Source: Echinococcus granulosus (Eukaryota > Platyhelminthes > Cestoda > Cyclophyllidea > Taeniidae). From it: 64,000 bases of DNA. This document shows, piece by piece, positions 1 through 13,623 of this stretch (the first letter of the stretch is position 1; the number at the start of each line of letters is the position of its first letter). Below the pieces are notes generated by a model, which saw only the letters and a list, made by a program, of their open reading frames with translations, searched no databases and was not told the origin of the DNA. The position numbers were made by a program, and so were the translations under genes. Where the stretch lies: assembly GCF_000524195.1 (NCBI RefSeq), contig NW_020170404.1, forward strand, positions 221,436 to 285,435. The letters are read 5' to 3'.

Positions 1-2050
1 TGCCCAGCATGGGAAATAAGTAGCGGACTATAATTGAAGGGAACCTGAAATTAAATGACACTTTAATTTAATCTTAATTGTTAGTTCAATTCGCCATTTT
101 GATGTCATGTGAGCCCCTGGACTGGGAACCAGAAGAAGAGGGAGGAGAAAAATTTCCCGCTGTTTCTTTTTTCTGATAAAGTGCCTATCTCTTGAATCAT
201 CACCTAGGCGCCTTTCTTAAATAGACAAGGAGGAGGAAAAAAAGGAAAAATTTTAAGGGCTGAAAGAATGCTATCCTAATGAGGACAGTCTACTACCGGC
301 CTTTTCTTATCCTCCTCTTCCTCTCCTCCTCCACGCCCCCACTCCGCATACACATGCTGCCGACGTATTTTAGCATGGGGAGGGATAAGTCAATTAGAAG
401 AGGCTTTATTTACACAGAAGTAGTCTGTCAACTCTGCAACAGTGTTTACCCTGAACAAATATGGGGAATTCAAACAGGTTCTCCCTCTTTCGGAATATAG
501 TGCCAGAGGGCTTATTCGTAAGGCTCGAGTTGATTGTAATCATTTGATTGATCGGCGTGGACGAAGGAACGAACAAACGAACCGAGGAATGAGGAGTGAC
601 TAACAAAGAAAATTGTTTTCCCCTCTTAGAAAAATACTAGTGCATGCCATGACACATGGGAATTGAGGGAGCATTTGAGTGTCCTAAGGTTCGCCTCATG
701 CTCCCTGTCTGCCTGTCTGTCCATTAAGCATGCATTTTTGATTACTGAGCTGGGAGCATTAAAAATGTTATTTTTTAAACTCCTTTTGAGAACTTTATGT
801 GATGACTTTGAACCATTATGAGATACTAGCGTGGTGCCGAATGAGGCACCTACCTACTTTGAGCTCTATAGGTAGATTTCCCCTTTCTCGTCTCGTTTGA
901 GGGGCTATTACATCCTGTCTACCACCCAACCATTGTCTCAAAATTAGCCAAACAAATTCGCATTAACTAAGCCTGGATGATTAAGTGGTGCTGGTAGAAA
1001 AGGAGTAAAAGTTGTGTGGTTTAGATGTTACTAGGTATTTGATTTGACCGTTTTCAGTAGTATCGGGATTTAACCCTATGTTTGTCTAGTGGAGTGCATA
1101 AGACCCTTCTTTTTGAATAAGAAGATGACAAATACTACGGAAGATGCAAAAAAGGATTCGACAGGGCTCAATTGCATTCAAAAGTGGATTTCATTGTAAA
1201 CTCTTCCACTTTTCGTTTTCTTATTTGCTACGCATTTCACTGAGATTGAACTGAGTAATTTTCGCTACTTAAGAACGAATTTTTATTCAACCCAATAGAA
1301 AAGGCCTAGTGAGTTCTGAAAGTGTAGAAAGAGACAGAAGATAGTGTTAAAATGAACTGCTTAAGCCTCTCAATTCCGCATTCCTCCCCAGCGAATCAGG
1401 TCGGCGTGAATGAGTGATGGAGGTCATAACAATGGACCCCCCTCCACTCATATCATGACAGTCAATTCAGGTGGACAGAAGAAAGGGAAAATAGCTCGTC
1501 TTTAAAGCACCAAATAGGAGACATAAATTTATTTTATTCTTTCAAATATCTAGTCAAGTGGAAAATCATCTAATTTTACGGTACATGGGGAGTAGGATGG
1601 TAAGGACCTCCCTCTAATCATGGCGATTGCAAAGTTGAGGCCATTTTTTTAACTCTGTAATTATAAATATTATATGAAAATTAAAAGAGGACGAACAAAA
1701 TGTGATTAATTAAAGCGACCTAAGGAAGGAACACTAAATTTTAATTACATGCCATCGAGACGAAAAAGGTGGGGATCCAGTGATAAAAAGAAAAAAAGTG
1801 GACATGATCATCACCCAGAGGGACTTATTCAAAATATCTAGTAAAAACATTCGTCTTGCAGCATTTTGTTGGGATATGAACTTTCAACCGACCATCGCTT
1901 TGTGTTTACTCGGCTGTCAAATGAATTTGCACTACAGTCCACCTGTTTAAGACCTGTGACATTTCCGGACACAAAAATAGCGGTCTATAAGAGTTGTTTG
2001 CGAAAGCACATGCTTCTTTGAATGTGCCTTAAATGCAGTTTGAATTTCAG
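1..2050. other. No gene recognised
   Basis: AT-leaning sequence with purine/pyrimidine-rich tracts (200-345). Short open frames here lack splice signals or protein-like composition. It may be intergenic or intronic to the exon candidate at 2051. Confidence 0.5.
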
Positions 2051-2131
2051 GACTTTTTTCACAAGGCCTTATCGGAGGTCGTACCTTCAGCAGTCCCACC
2101 GCCTACTACGATGCAGCAAAATTCCCACTAA
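2051..2131 (+). CDS. Possible terminal exon, unknown gene
   Basis: Acceptor TGAATTTCAG is followed by 26 open codons (DFFHKALSEVVPSAVPPPTT...) and TAA. The composition looks protein-like, but no upstream partner exon was found. Confidence 0.25.
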   Translation, partial: DFFHKALSEVVPSAVPPPTTMQQNSH

Positions 2132-2665
2132 ATGGCCACCTAACTTGGAACAGTAAAAGACTGCCACAATTTACGTGTCAACTTGACGAATTGAAGTGAC
2201 GTGGACTTGATGTGTTGGAATTCGTGAAGAGCACATCACCCAGGACTGCAGGGGACTTAAAAACCGGGGGAGATCATCGTAGATGATGTGATTGGTAGAA
2301 GAAAACAAAGAGCCAACGGCGAACACAATCAGGCAAGTTTTATGAGTGCTTTCTTTTCTGCGTTTTACACATTCACAAGTAGGAGTTATCTTTTTCCTTA
2401 CAAACACCTTAAACATGATGGTGCTCTGGTAGCAGGAGAGCATATTCTTGCGTTTGTAGTACTGAACGACACTTTGTCTCATAACCAAAGTGAAGTTGGC
2501 ATTTAAGTGATGGCATTAACAGACAGAGGTAGTAGTCAAAGTCAAAAGGATGTACTGAGTTTTGGGAAAAAAATTTTAAGCCAAAACGCTTTACTTGGTT
2601 GTCTCCACTGGCTGTATTCCACGATGAATTTGGATAAATTTTGAGGAAAGTAGAACTGATGCATT

Positions 2666-2868
2666 TTAGAGATATGGACTCTTGAACTTCAAGTCAACGT
2701 AGCGATCAAGAATGTTGTTGTTGTTGTAGGCATGCCAACGGTTGACACAGGGGTTCCATTCAACATTGGGCACCTCCAACTCCTCGCAAAGCTCTCTTTC
2801 TTGACCCGCAAAGGCTTGTCGTCGAGACTTGGCATCCGCAGGTGACATCACCCAATAGTACCCTAATA
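2666..2868 (-). CDS. Possible terminal exon, unknown gene
   Basis: On the minus strand, after TGTGTATTAG|GG, the frame reads YYWVMSPADAKSRRQAFAGQ, continues through CEELEVPNVEWNPCVNRW and ends LKFKSPYL with TAA at 2666. The composition is convincing for a soluble, charged C-terminus. A further exon-like patch lies upstream at 3113-3049 (NPVEITIYAFNNVTSG), but its phase does not join cleanly. No family recognised. Confidence 0.35.
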
Positions 2869-3136
2869 CACATACTACTGAGTTCTATAAGTATCTAAGA
2901 TGATTCGTGTAGACTTAACGCCTGTCGGCGGCTGGCGTGACATTCAACGTCATCTTCAAGGACTGGGGTGTCATTTTCCCTCCTCTTCCCTTGTTAAAAT
3001 TTATATTCCAAAAAAGTATGGAAAGGAAGCTTAAAACGGTTGGCTTAATACCAGCCAGATGTGACATTGTTGAACGCGTAAATGGTGATCTCGACTGGAT
3101 TCGACTGTGCCTCTAACAGCTAATTCCTCTTAAAGT

Positions 3137-5044
3137 AAGACAAGACCTTATGGAAAGGATAAAAAAATGCAAAACTGATGCGTCTTGACCCCCATTCTCC
3201 ACACTTTCGTTTTCTTTATCATCTGTTCAATTTTTGGCAAAGTTTTTCTCAAAATAACAAAGTCTACAAGACCAGTTCTTATCACTTCATCCATCGGTTG
3301 GCCAAACCTAGAAATACATCAAAATTACGATTTTGCAGACCGTGACTCATTTGGGGGGAAAAGTTGCCTTATGGAAAGTATTTAATATTTGCAGCACCTC
3401 AGTTGACAGACGGGCCAGGACCTCACACGCCAACTACCGACTGCCCTTCCACCTTTGATGCAGCCCATCAAAACAGACGGTTGTCAGCATCAGCGTCTTT
3501 ATGGGCATAATTCATTCTATCGAACCAAACTCGGTAGTGTTAGGCAAAAAAGGAGTTATGTCCAGTTTTATAATTCATTATTTGTGGGGATAATACCGCC
3601 CTAATTAGTCACTTTTAGTAGAAATTTTTAAGGCGGGGGAGGGGAAATAAACCGTCTATTTCTCTTGTTCAAAATATAGCCTCCAGATCGTTACATCACG
3701 CATTGTTCAGCCGTGGGTGCAGACCACAAAAAGCGTCATCCTCCGGCTCCGACAACCAACCAATGGGCTGGGGAGGTATTGACGAAACAACTCGGAGAAA
3801 ATAAAGGCAAGCCGAGAGAATACGAGTCCTCCATTCTACGGATGTGTGCGCACATCTTCATTAGAGCGGGAGGTAGCAGTGCCGTAAAGATAGATAGGCC
3901 ACAACGATAGTGACTAATGGACACCAGCGCTGACTGCTGGGGCAGGGCGGATACGGGGGGATGGGCTATGCAGGTGCTTGTAACAAGATGCTTTAAGTTG
4001 ATAAATTTTATGCAGAGGGGGATGGGGGAGGGGGACAGAGAATCAGAAGTACCAGAAAAAGATCTACAAAAATATAAATCCCACAACGTCGCCTGCTTTA
4101 AAATGACGCGACGATCTTTCCCTACGGAAACTGTTTAACGCTATCAGATGGTGAAGGCGAGTGTTATGCAAATTAACCCAAACTGCTCCACTGCCGTGTA
4201 GTTTGATTTGCTGGTGTAGTGGATGACAATTTGTCATTACCAGTGACTCATGTTAGATTATGGCATCAGAGATCTCTCCTAGCTTTTTCGTTAACTAAAA
4301 GATGCTTCTGCTTCGTAGCAGATGAAATCTGCCACGCATGGGAAAGAATGCATCCTCTCTTCAAGGAGGCAAAAGTAACTAGAATCTGGTTTCAAGGCTT
4401 AGTTCAAGGTCAGAAAGTGGCAGAAATTGCCAGAGACGATGGATGCTAACCCCAAGGGACAGGTGAGAAAGTATAGTGAGTTAACGTTTCTCGTGATTTT
4501 TGCAGAGTAGGGCTTGCAATGCGTGTCAACTTCTCAAGAAACACTTAGGTCGCATCTACTACTGAAATATCATAGCCGGAGAAAGAACTTCAAATAAATT
4601 TTTTACTATAATAAGGGCGAATATCACACTTTTAGTTGTATTTTTTTTCGGATTCGTAAGGGATACTATTCTTAAAAATACAATAATGACTCACTTGGAA
4701 GGCGAAAAAATAATGGTTACAAACAGGGTTGTACTCAGTTTCTGTTTTCAATAGTATAGACAAAAAAATGTGAAAAACTTGAAATATCAGTAGTTCTTGG
4801 TACAAAGTCATGTTTTCAGATATCTTGGAATAAAATTTATAATAACTTGCCATTTTTAGACTCTTCTAAGTTGTTACGCTTGAAAATGGGGAATATTCTG
4901 CCTGAGGCACTTCGGCGTAATTAGTAATGTCGGAGGGATGGAATCAAAAGGAAAAGGAAAGAACACCAAACTCGTGCAGGTCTTAAAAGCTGTTAAAAAC
5001 AAAAACCAACATTTCGGTTAACTTGTCATGTGAATGTAAGTGTG
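3137..5044. other. No gene recognised
   Basis: Short open frames at 3713-4449 overlap on both strands and show no conserved motif. A GTGAGA donor-like site follows the frame ending at 4449, but I could not build an exon. Confidence 0.45.
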
Positions 5045-5195
5045 ATGCCTTAAATGTTGATTCAAATCTTTTGAAAAGGGCCAACTAGGAGCTGCCCCCA
5101 CTGTACCTTCGTCGAGCGGCCTGGCCTCCGGGCTATGCCAGTAGCCTCCAGGCCCTAGTATTGTGCCTTTTTTTCTTCAGAACAGTCACAATGTC
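5045..5195 (+). mobile_element. Truncated solo LTR of the TRIM family
   Basis: Strong match to the LTR core (CGAGCGGCCTGGCCTCCGG, CCAGTAGCCTCCAGGCCC), with the middle deleted and an eroded 3' end. Boundaries approximate. Confidence 0.7.
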
Positions 5196-6300
5196 AAACA
5201 GTAAACCATCTAAAGGACCATCCAAACACCAAGATTTCAGATATCCGCATCTGTACCCACTACGGTGGGCGCATTGCGGAACTATAATGACCAACACTGT
5301 AAGACAGTAGAGGAAAAGTAGAAAAGACTTGTTTCTATTCTAACGCTGCTATTTACCCTGATTACTGCTTAATAGACACCTCCCTCTCGCCTTTTGGGAA
5401 GCCATTAGAGATATTTTCCACACCGCCTAATGACTCAGAGCCCCGCCAATAAATCAGGGTCGGCAAATCCACAAACTCCACTTAATAACTATTACCACAA
5501 AATTCTGTCAAATGCACTACCGCTTTTGGGCTTGAGGCATGAACCGGTCCACTCTTACAGTGTGCTTAAAACACCTTTTTAATCAATTTTGAGCAAGAGT
5601 TACAACTGATTCAAAGGCTTACAGTCCAAACTTACCTGTGGATCTATTAGTCGGACCATCTGACCGTACCCTATCTTACAGAAAGCTAATGCACTTCATA
5701 AAAGGTGGTCAAAAAACAACAAGAAAACTGACCATCAAACAACCACGGTCAGAGGGCTTAAACTATTATCATAGAGGCAAACAATGCAAACGATTTGCGA
5801 GGAAAATGAAAAAGAGCTGAATGGAGAACCTTCGTAAGGAAACCCTCAATGTCCTCACGGTAATATAGACTCGGCTTAGCGTATTATGAGTTAGAGCGAG
5901 GTCGCAGACTTTGTTGAGAGCACGGGTTTATCATCTTACCTGATTCTAATATTTCTGCCTCGAAGATGGACATATTAAAGAGGAGAGGAAAAAAAAGACG
6001 CAAAAAACTTCAAAACAAGTAAGCAATTAGGTGGACAAGTTTTCAGTCCCAGGGGAAGGTGTTGGAAGTTGTTTCTATGGGCAACGTTTTTTTTCTTCAC
6101 TTTTAAAACCTCTTTTAAAGGGAATATCCGAAGAGCCATCCTATAACCTCTTGAAATCTGGAGACCGCTGCAGGATTATTTCAGCATAACTTCCAAGTAA
6201 GAGTGTCGAAGAGGACAAAAATGATGAGTTGGAAAGGTGTAAATGTGCATCTTCATATCCTAACTGAATGTCAGAAATGAAACAAGATAAACTGGCAAGA
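5196..6300. other. No gene; one isolated donor-like site
   Basis: On the minus strand a perfect CAG|GTAAGT donor lies at 5636/5635, preceded by about 20 open codons ending GYGQMVRLIDPQ. No acceptor with a pyrimidine tract and no partner exon were found. Confidence 0.4.
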
Positions 6301-7339
6301 TTTATGACGTCTATTTCTTCATTTAGGTTAAGCGGACACTTAAGTCTCCGCCAGTGCATCCTTGCCGGGAAGCTTGGCCTTTAGGCAAAGCCAGTAGCTC
6401 CCCACTCCTTCTGCAAGTCGACAATACATGCCTGCCCTAGTATTGTGACTTCTTTCGACTTCAGGAAAGTCTGGGAACGCTACATTGGTGGCAGCGGAAA
6501 GCAAAAGGATAACTACCCTAGTTTTGATTACTGAGAGCCGAGCCTCAATATGGCAGGAGAAGGGGATAGGTTGTGAATGAGGAATTCTTTGACGACCCCT
6601 AACAGAAGGCTTGAAAATGATGTCTACTTTCGGCAACTACCCCACTCTCATGTACTCCAGGAATTCTCGTAACAACTGAAGCAACACTAGTAGTAAAATC
6701 ATCTGGAAAAGTTCCTTTGAAGGCATCTATGGTACCCACATGAATATGTTAAGCGGACACGCGATACCTCTTTTTTCACCTCTTTTCTGAGAAGCTCTAA
6801 AGTGAGAACAACGTGGCAAGGAGGAGTAAACATAAGATCTCATTACCACGAAAATATCTTAGACCCTGTCATACGTAAAATGACTGCTTTTAGGCCAGTA
6901 TTCTCACCACTAGGAATGGGCACGGAGGTAGGCTAGAACATTTCTTCGTACTCGAATACAGTTATCAAACGGGATAGAACTCTAGGTCCAGTTGAAATGC
7001 CAACAGGGACTAGTGATGCTGCGCACGCAAATTCGATGACTGGCTGGGATGGCTCATGGGTGTTTTCCCTTACAGCAGCGACGAAGTTGTAATGGCTGAA
7101 GCGGGAGGTTGGCTAGGGACGACAACCAAAAGGAGCGAGTGTACTGTAAGGCTCTGATTATTCGTTCAACTCCTCGTCTTGATTCTGCGGGCGCTTAAGG
7201 TACCGCCTTTGTACTGCCGCTCGACAGCATGACCTAAGGGTGATGCCAATATCCCCCCAGGGCTTCTGTACTTCGGCAAAACATTTTCTATTCAAGGATC
7301 AGAACTTCTTTCTACCTCAGGAAAGACTCAAGGAGCTTC
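6301..7339 (+). mobile_element. TRIM-type LTR element, full length, degenerate
   Basis: Direct terminal repeats of roughly 185-200 bp (about 6301-6484 and 7139-7339) flank an internal region of about 650 bp with no coding capacity. The 5' repeat ends GCTACA and is followed by T and TGGTGGCAGCGG, a candidate tRNA primer-binding site. The second LTR is badly eroded. Confidence 0.8.
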
Positions 7340-10300
7340 AATTTTCCGAAATAGTTATTTCATATTTTAGGTTAGGCCATTCTACATTTGTAACGGATAC
7401 TTACCTCGGCCAATCTAGAATCCCAGCACGAAGGAAATGGTAGACTTTAATTAATTTGACAGCCATCTATCACGGCTTTGTCGGCACGATTCTTAGGTGA
7501 GTTGTCGCCAAGGAATGTGTGTGTGTGTGGTCACAATGGTCTCCACCTCCTGCATTTCGGCCTTTTTACAATTAATTTCTTCGATAGCACTGATATATAA
7601 CTTGTCAACTACTCAGGTGATGGCATTCTCTCCCACCCACAAGCCTTATTTAGACACGCAGGGTGGTTAGCTATTTAAAGCCTCAACATCACAAGGCCAT
7701 TTGGTCAGTTGAAGGCAGACTGGAATAAAAGGGGTTTTTTACGCCCCACTCCACCCTTGTTTACTTGGAGACCAGAAGTGCTAGTTCAAGGCCTGCTCCT
7801 CATGACTGGTCCATGAGACTGTCTTAGACCATGATCACCCCTTTTCTTTCCCAAAGGTTTACATGGGGAAAGATATATAAAAACATATTAATTTACCATC
7901 GAGACGCAATATTCAAAAGCCTGTCTGGTAACGATGATGACTTAATAGTGTCCCTTAAAACGGAGAATAAAAACTGATTTTTTTTGACTTTCAAAAGTTG
8001 TTATATGCTTCAATGTTGGCCATATAAACCCATTTCATCTGCATATTATCTATCGAGTAATTTTATAACTTTTAAGTAGGATTTGAAGCAGTGGTTTGCA
8101 ACTTTCCTTCTTCCATAATCCAGCATACTTTTTTTACCTCCAAATGTATCCATTCTTTCCACAAACATGATATTTTATTCTGGTATTTCTCCTGAGAGTT
8201 CGCACCACTTTTTTTCGTCAAAACACCCGTCTATTATAAAGAGATAGTATATATCACTACAAAATAAATTGATGCGTTTTTATTCTGGTCTGTAAGCTCA
8301 TCAAAGAAAAATTTTTAATTAATTGTTACACTAAAATCACTTCTAAATGGATCTCCTTAAGTGCACCTGTAACCGCTTCGCCTTCACGATTCTGGCAAGG
8401 TGACACCACAACGGAAAAGTTCGCCTTGAGGTCTGAGTAGAAGGGCTCACAAAATCTGACCAAAATTAGATTTGGAAGACCGTGGAGGGTCGGGCAGTCA
8501 AACTGGGCTCGCCAATTTCAGAGGTGCAAATTTTGTGGTCAAGTCCAAATTCTCTCAATTAAGGCAGCAGGCAATGGTTGCTGCCATGTACATGGAGCAG
8601 TTTTTGTTACCGAAGCCGTACAACCTGCGACTGTCCACTGGCGCTTGCAGACGACTTTAAGCACTGTACGATTGTGTGGCCTTTAGTCTCTCAGTAGTAA
8701 GATGTTTATACGGGCGGCCATGCTTGTGTTAGTGATGAACTCGGTCGTAGTTATTCCCAGAACCCAGTTATAAGTAGTAATCATGCTGAGCTTCTCATTC
8801 CAAACCTCTGATTTGCTACTTTTTGAAGGAAAGGTGAATAAAGTCATTTAGGAACGTAAGTATTGATGGCGGAGTGACCAGACTACCGTGGGTGATTCGG
8901 TCGTATTTACAACTCCTTCTATTCCAAAGCTGCTTTTTAGGCAGTGGTTCACATCCAGAATATATGCATAAATGTCATGAAAGGTTATTTTAAGTCATAA
9001 ATGCAATTTTGTTTCATGTAACTTCTTTTGCTTCTTCGAATATCAAACTAGAAGTCCCGGTTTGCCTTAAACGCTGAGAGAAGTAGTGTTTCGGAAAATA
9101 AAAAACTTGTGGACTTATCATAAACTAGAGCGTTATGGGGTTTAGTCACTTTACAACACGCAAAGTAAGAAGCGTTTTTTAGCAAAAAGAAGAAAAGTCC
9201 TCAGCACATATGCTAACGCTAATTTTGACAGTCACAAAGCCAAATGCAAGGGAAATTGAGAAGAGGTGGAAGGTTTCGGGTCACTCTCCCGATAAGTGGC
9301 AGAGAATGGGGATTGAATGAGTATCACTCCTCCTCCTCCCCTTTATTTTCGAAAAAGTGAATAAAAGTAACAGGAAGGGATGGAAAGGTGCGAAGTGGCC
9401 GAGTGAATGTGGGACGGGGGCATTAGTAGTAGTGGTAGTAATGATGGCACAGCTTATGCGCCGCCGCCTGAAGGGTTAATTACAGGGCGTCAACTTAAGC
9501 AGGTAATTACAGGTCGTGCAAAAATTGGGCGAAAGAGAGGCGGATGAAGAGGAGAACAGTGGAGTAGAGGTGGCGAGTCCATCGCCTTACAACTTGAGTG
9601 CTCTGAAACGATTTAACCCTGCCCCAATTTGGGCCACAGAAAGCCAAACACCTCATTATACACAAAAACAGATTGTCTCACTCTCCCGTTAGGCGGTGGG
9701 GAAAGATGCTAGAGGGTAACGCTCCTTCCCTCACACACAATGAGTGCTTTCTGCTTCTACTGAGATGGAGGCGGCAGTACGTGAATTAGTGGAATAAGTC
9801 AAACATCATGAAGAATAAAGGAAAGGTGGGCGTTTGGACCCAATTAGTGTTTCATCGAAAAGAAACATAAGAGGTGGAATCAAACGAACGATTATACTGC
9901 CTCAATGTGAGGAATTATTGTTCTTTAATGAAGCACAAACTCATTTACTTGATTGATGACCACGTGTGAATGAGGTCTTAAACACTGTTTGGGTGGCCAA
10001 TATGAAAACATTACCTGCTAACTAAAATTCCATATTTTTTCAAAGGAAAAAATCCCAAAACTATGTGAACAACAAGTGAGAGTCAGTTTTATTTATAGAC
10101 ATATAACTATCCCCTGATACTCGTCAATGTGTCTGCCCTCATTGACTCGGGCCGCAGAAAGCATTTCACTAGGGTGAAGGCGAGAGGCTGAGAAGTTGAC
10201 ACGAGATTTGCCTGAATTTGCCTTGATGAATGGCCTAACTCGGCTTGATGTCGAGGCACGCTTCTAACTGGAAAATCCTCTCATTATCACCGAGGCATGT

Positions 10301-12103
10301 TAGTTTCTCGGCAGCAAAATCGGGCAGCAGTACGAACACAAGACTGTTGAAGAGAGGCAGAGGTTCGCACGTAGAAAATGATTTTACACGACACGATTTG
10401 CAAATTTATGCATTCACAAAGAGAAAGGTGCTCTTTGTGAAGCATTAAACACCGAGTTTGTTCCAAGCCCACATAAGGCATCCTCTAAGACCGGTACTGA
10501 ATAAAGAAGTGTTTCCGTGTTTGCAGGCAATCTTCCTTCTGATGAGTCTATTAAATCTAGTCTGCATTCTTGGATTGAAATTTAGGGAAATTTCTATAAA
10601 GCAGTTCCTTTAGAAGCGCAACAAATTCAACATTTTCTATGTTTGGTCCATTCTTTTCCAGCGTCACATATATGTGACATTCCCACTCATATGACGTATG
10701 TTCTTTATAAGGACGCAACCAGAGTGAATGAGTTCAAAACAATAATAGAGCTGTAGGATCTTCTTATTCTGGAGAGGAGAGACATTTCTTGGTCTTAAAC
10801 AGTGGCTAAATTGGTCAATTTGGTGCCCCAATGCAACAATCAAGCGGATGGGTTGTGGTGACTGATTTTCCCCCAAGACTTTAATGGCAAATGCATTAAC
10901 CAAAGAAACTTCACAAGAAAGTAAACCGGATAAGGGTCCCACTTTTACACTACTTTTTGTTCTAAAAAAGTCGCCATCGGTTCAGGTTAATGGGATATGC
11001 TGGTGCTCTCTCTTCATACTCGACAGCCAGTCGATTTTTGAATCCTGAGGGATACTTTATCAATCTTTGTCTAAAAAAAGGCGCCATTTAACTTCGTTAG
11101 AAGTTGTCTAATTCACTTCAGTAAACCGAGTCTAAGTCTTCGCAGTTACCTAAAAATTCTCAGGATGGAAGATACTAGGTTTTACTGGATCAAAACAGCC
11201 ATTCTATGCAAGTTGATCAAGGATTAAGAAGGTGGAACATCTACAGTCAAATCTTTGGGAGTCTGAAAAGCAGAAAATTGTTAAAAATCTAAGGCACAGC
11301 AATGACTCTGAAGCTCTTAATCCCGCGGTTCATCTTGGCTAAGAAGACAAGTAGCTTTAGAATTAGTGTGAAGTAGATAAAAAAGAAAATTAGAAATAAT
11401 GCCATCTTTTTTGAGTGTACAGGCACTTTCCACAGATGAGGAGGAGTGTATGGATCCCCAGTAAATATCATGTCAGTAGGATAGAGACACGTCTCAACCA
11501 CGAATAAACGTTTCGGAAAGTCTGATGTGATTCGTATCAAGCCGGAATGGAGAAGAAGGAGGATGGAGGAGGAGGAGGAGGAGTGAGCAGGACGAGAAGG
11601 GAGTAAGAAAGTGAAGGTAAATTTATTTGACATCTCTTTTCTTGTTGACACGCCTACTACTCCCACATTACTGGACGCAACTCCTCACCTCCGCCTCCTC
11701 CGACTCACAAGCCACAAGTGAAAAGGCCATTTTTCATGTCACCTAGCGGCCTTAGTTTCTGACCTCGTCCCAGAGTTTGTTTACTCGCGCACCTGTCTTA
11801 AGACCACGCACCTATGGCGCATCCTCATTTGAGGGAGTTGGGCGGATCCACACCTCTTGCCTTCACTGATAACCGCGGTGACTTGACAGCGATTCCAACA
11901 GGTGGTGGTTTAAATGGTTATAGTTGAGTGGTTCCCCTTCAAACAAAATGACCAAAAATTGTTGGGCGTATGTGCGTATCTTGAATGGGAAATGCTAGGA
12001 CACATTGACCTTCCAGTGTTTCGTAGGGGGGAATTTCGCTTTTTTAAACAGGAATTTGACAATAAGTGCCGACAAATTAACAAAAAAAGTGTTTATTAAG
12101 AAG
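7340..12103. other. Mostly empty; isolated donor-like sites
   Basis: A strong minus-strand donor (GAG|GTAAGTATCC) lies near 7405-7398, after a short open frame. A 125-codon minus frame at 11289-11666 starts in the GGA repeat; its end holds one hydrophobic stretch (residues about 88-110), with no supporting splice or poly(A) signal. Nothing else stands out. Confidence 0.4.
11557..11583. repeat. GGA-rich microsatellite
   Basis: Imperfect (GGA)n run. The minus strand therefore gives a Ser/Leu-rich shadow ORF. Confidence 0.8.
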
Positions 12104-12256
12104 ATGAAACTCACGAAGAGGTGTTTGGTGCAGCAGCGATGGGATTTGGGCAAAGCTTTAGCGATGGCACACAAATTCTCTACAAGGACAAGAACGCAAG
12201 ATGCTGAGACATCCCCTACAGCTATTGCAAAACTTGAAAAAGCCGTTGTTGAATGA
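12104..12256 (+). CDS. Small ORF, 50 residues, uncertain
   Basis: An ATG-initiated frame reads MKLTKRCLVQQRWDLGKALA and continues with a Lys/Thr/Glu-rich tail to TGA. Its composition is closer to protein than its surroundings. There are no splice signals, no poly(A) signal and no recognised family; it may be chance or part of a retrocopy. Confidence 0.18.
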   Translation: MKLTKRCLVQQRWDLGKALAMAHKFSTRTRTQDAETSPTAIAKLEKAVVE

Positions 12257-12521
12257 TAAATGTCTAAGAATGGAGCGTTGAGAAAATGGAGTTTTTTATC
12301 ATTTTTGTTGTCTATCCCATTGTCATAGAGTCTTCAGTATCCCGACTTGTAAACAGAGTGAAAGCAAATTCCTTTTTAATCAGCTACTGATACAGTTGCT
12401 TTGAAATTTGCTTCTTCAATTGCCTGAATAACACAGAGGCCAAGGAAATAATGGGTCTGGATGGCTAGTTTTTAAAAATGGTTTAATCCAGTCCCGAGTG
12501 AGCGGACTACCACACATTAAA

Positions 12522-13623
12522 TGTAACACTTGGACAGCTTGTTGAACTCTCGGTTTTGTGTAAGCGGCAAGGTAGATCTCCGCCACTGCGCCTTTGTCAG
12601 GGCGACTTAGCCTCAGACATGCCAGTAGCCCCCAAGCTCATCTGAACGTCAGAGATACATATTCCACCCGAATATTGTGACTTCCTTTGTCTTTAGGAAA
12701 GCCTTGATGCCCTACAATGGTGACAGCAGAAAGCAAACCCAGTTTTATAACGCAACTGGCCTTACTTCTATTACTGAGCGTCAAACCTTAGCATGAAGAA
12801 AGGGGAATGCGCTGCGGTTGAAGAAATCTGTATCGACTCCTAACAGTAGGGTTAAAAGTAGTGTCCACCTTCACCATCTAGCCCAGTCCTGCATTGTGCA
12901 GGAACAATATTAACAAATGAAGTTACACTAGCCATGAACCATCTGAAAAAGTTAGTTGCGAAGCTGTCTACCGTATCCATACAAAAATATTAATTAAGTG
13001 AACAGACGATGCCACCTCCACCCCTCTACTAGCTGTTTGGACTCAGCTAGGTATGACTGAAGAGCACTGAAGTGAGAACAAATTGGCAAGGAGAAAGAGA
13101 CGCAAAATCTAATCCCCATGAATCTATTTTAGACCCCGCCCTACATTAAATGACTGCTTTTAGTCCCGTATCCTTATGACTAGGGATAGACACGGGTGGG
13201 GTGGCCAACGCATTCCTTCATTTGCTTAGTACATTTCGCAAATGGGGCAAAACTCCAGCCCCAGTGGAATTGCCAAGAGGGATCGGTGACACTGCAGCCA
13301 GATAACTCAGTTGCAGGAGAATTCGATGACTAGCTCGGTAGGTTTGTGGGTGCTTCTCCTTCCAGCACCGACTACATCGTGATGACCGGTCGTGGAAGGT
13401 TGACAGAGGGGATCGCCGGTGTGACGCTCAAAAGAGGAGAGGTGCTATGTAGTGCTTTGTTGGTTTAACTCTCAGTTTTAGTTTTGCGGGCATTTAAGGC
13501 TACGCCTTTGTACTTTTGTTGGGTGGCATAGCCCCTGGGACAGGCCAGTATCCTCTTAGCCCCTCTCCAGGTCGGCGATGCATAGGTCTTCTTGCGTCTT
13601 CAGGGAAGTCCCCACATCCTACA
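12522..13623 (+). mobile_element. TRIM-type LTR element, full length
   Basis: LTRs at 12522-12716 and 13443-13623 start TG and end CTACA. The 5' LTR is followed by ATGGTGACAGCAG (primer-binding candidate). A purine tract AAAGAGGAGAGG ends exactly where the 3' LTR begins at 13443. The internal part (about 725 bp) aligns by eye with the copies at 6.3, 41.5 and 47.4 kb and has no gag or pol reading frame. Confidence 0.88.

Noticed and set aside
7240..7443. 67-codon plus-strand frame
   Set aside because: Its first half lies in the eroded 3' LTR of the TRIM copy.
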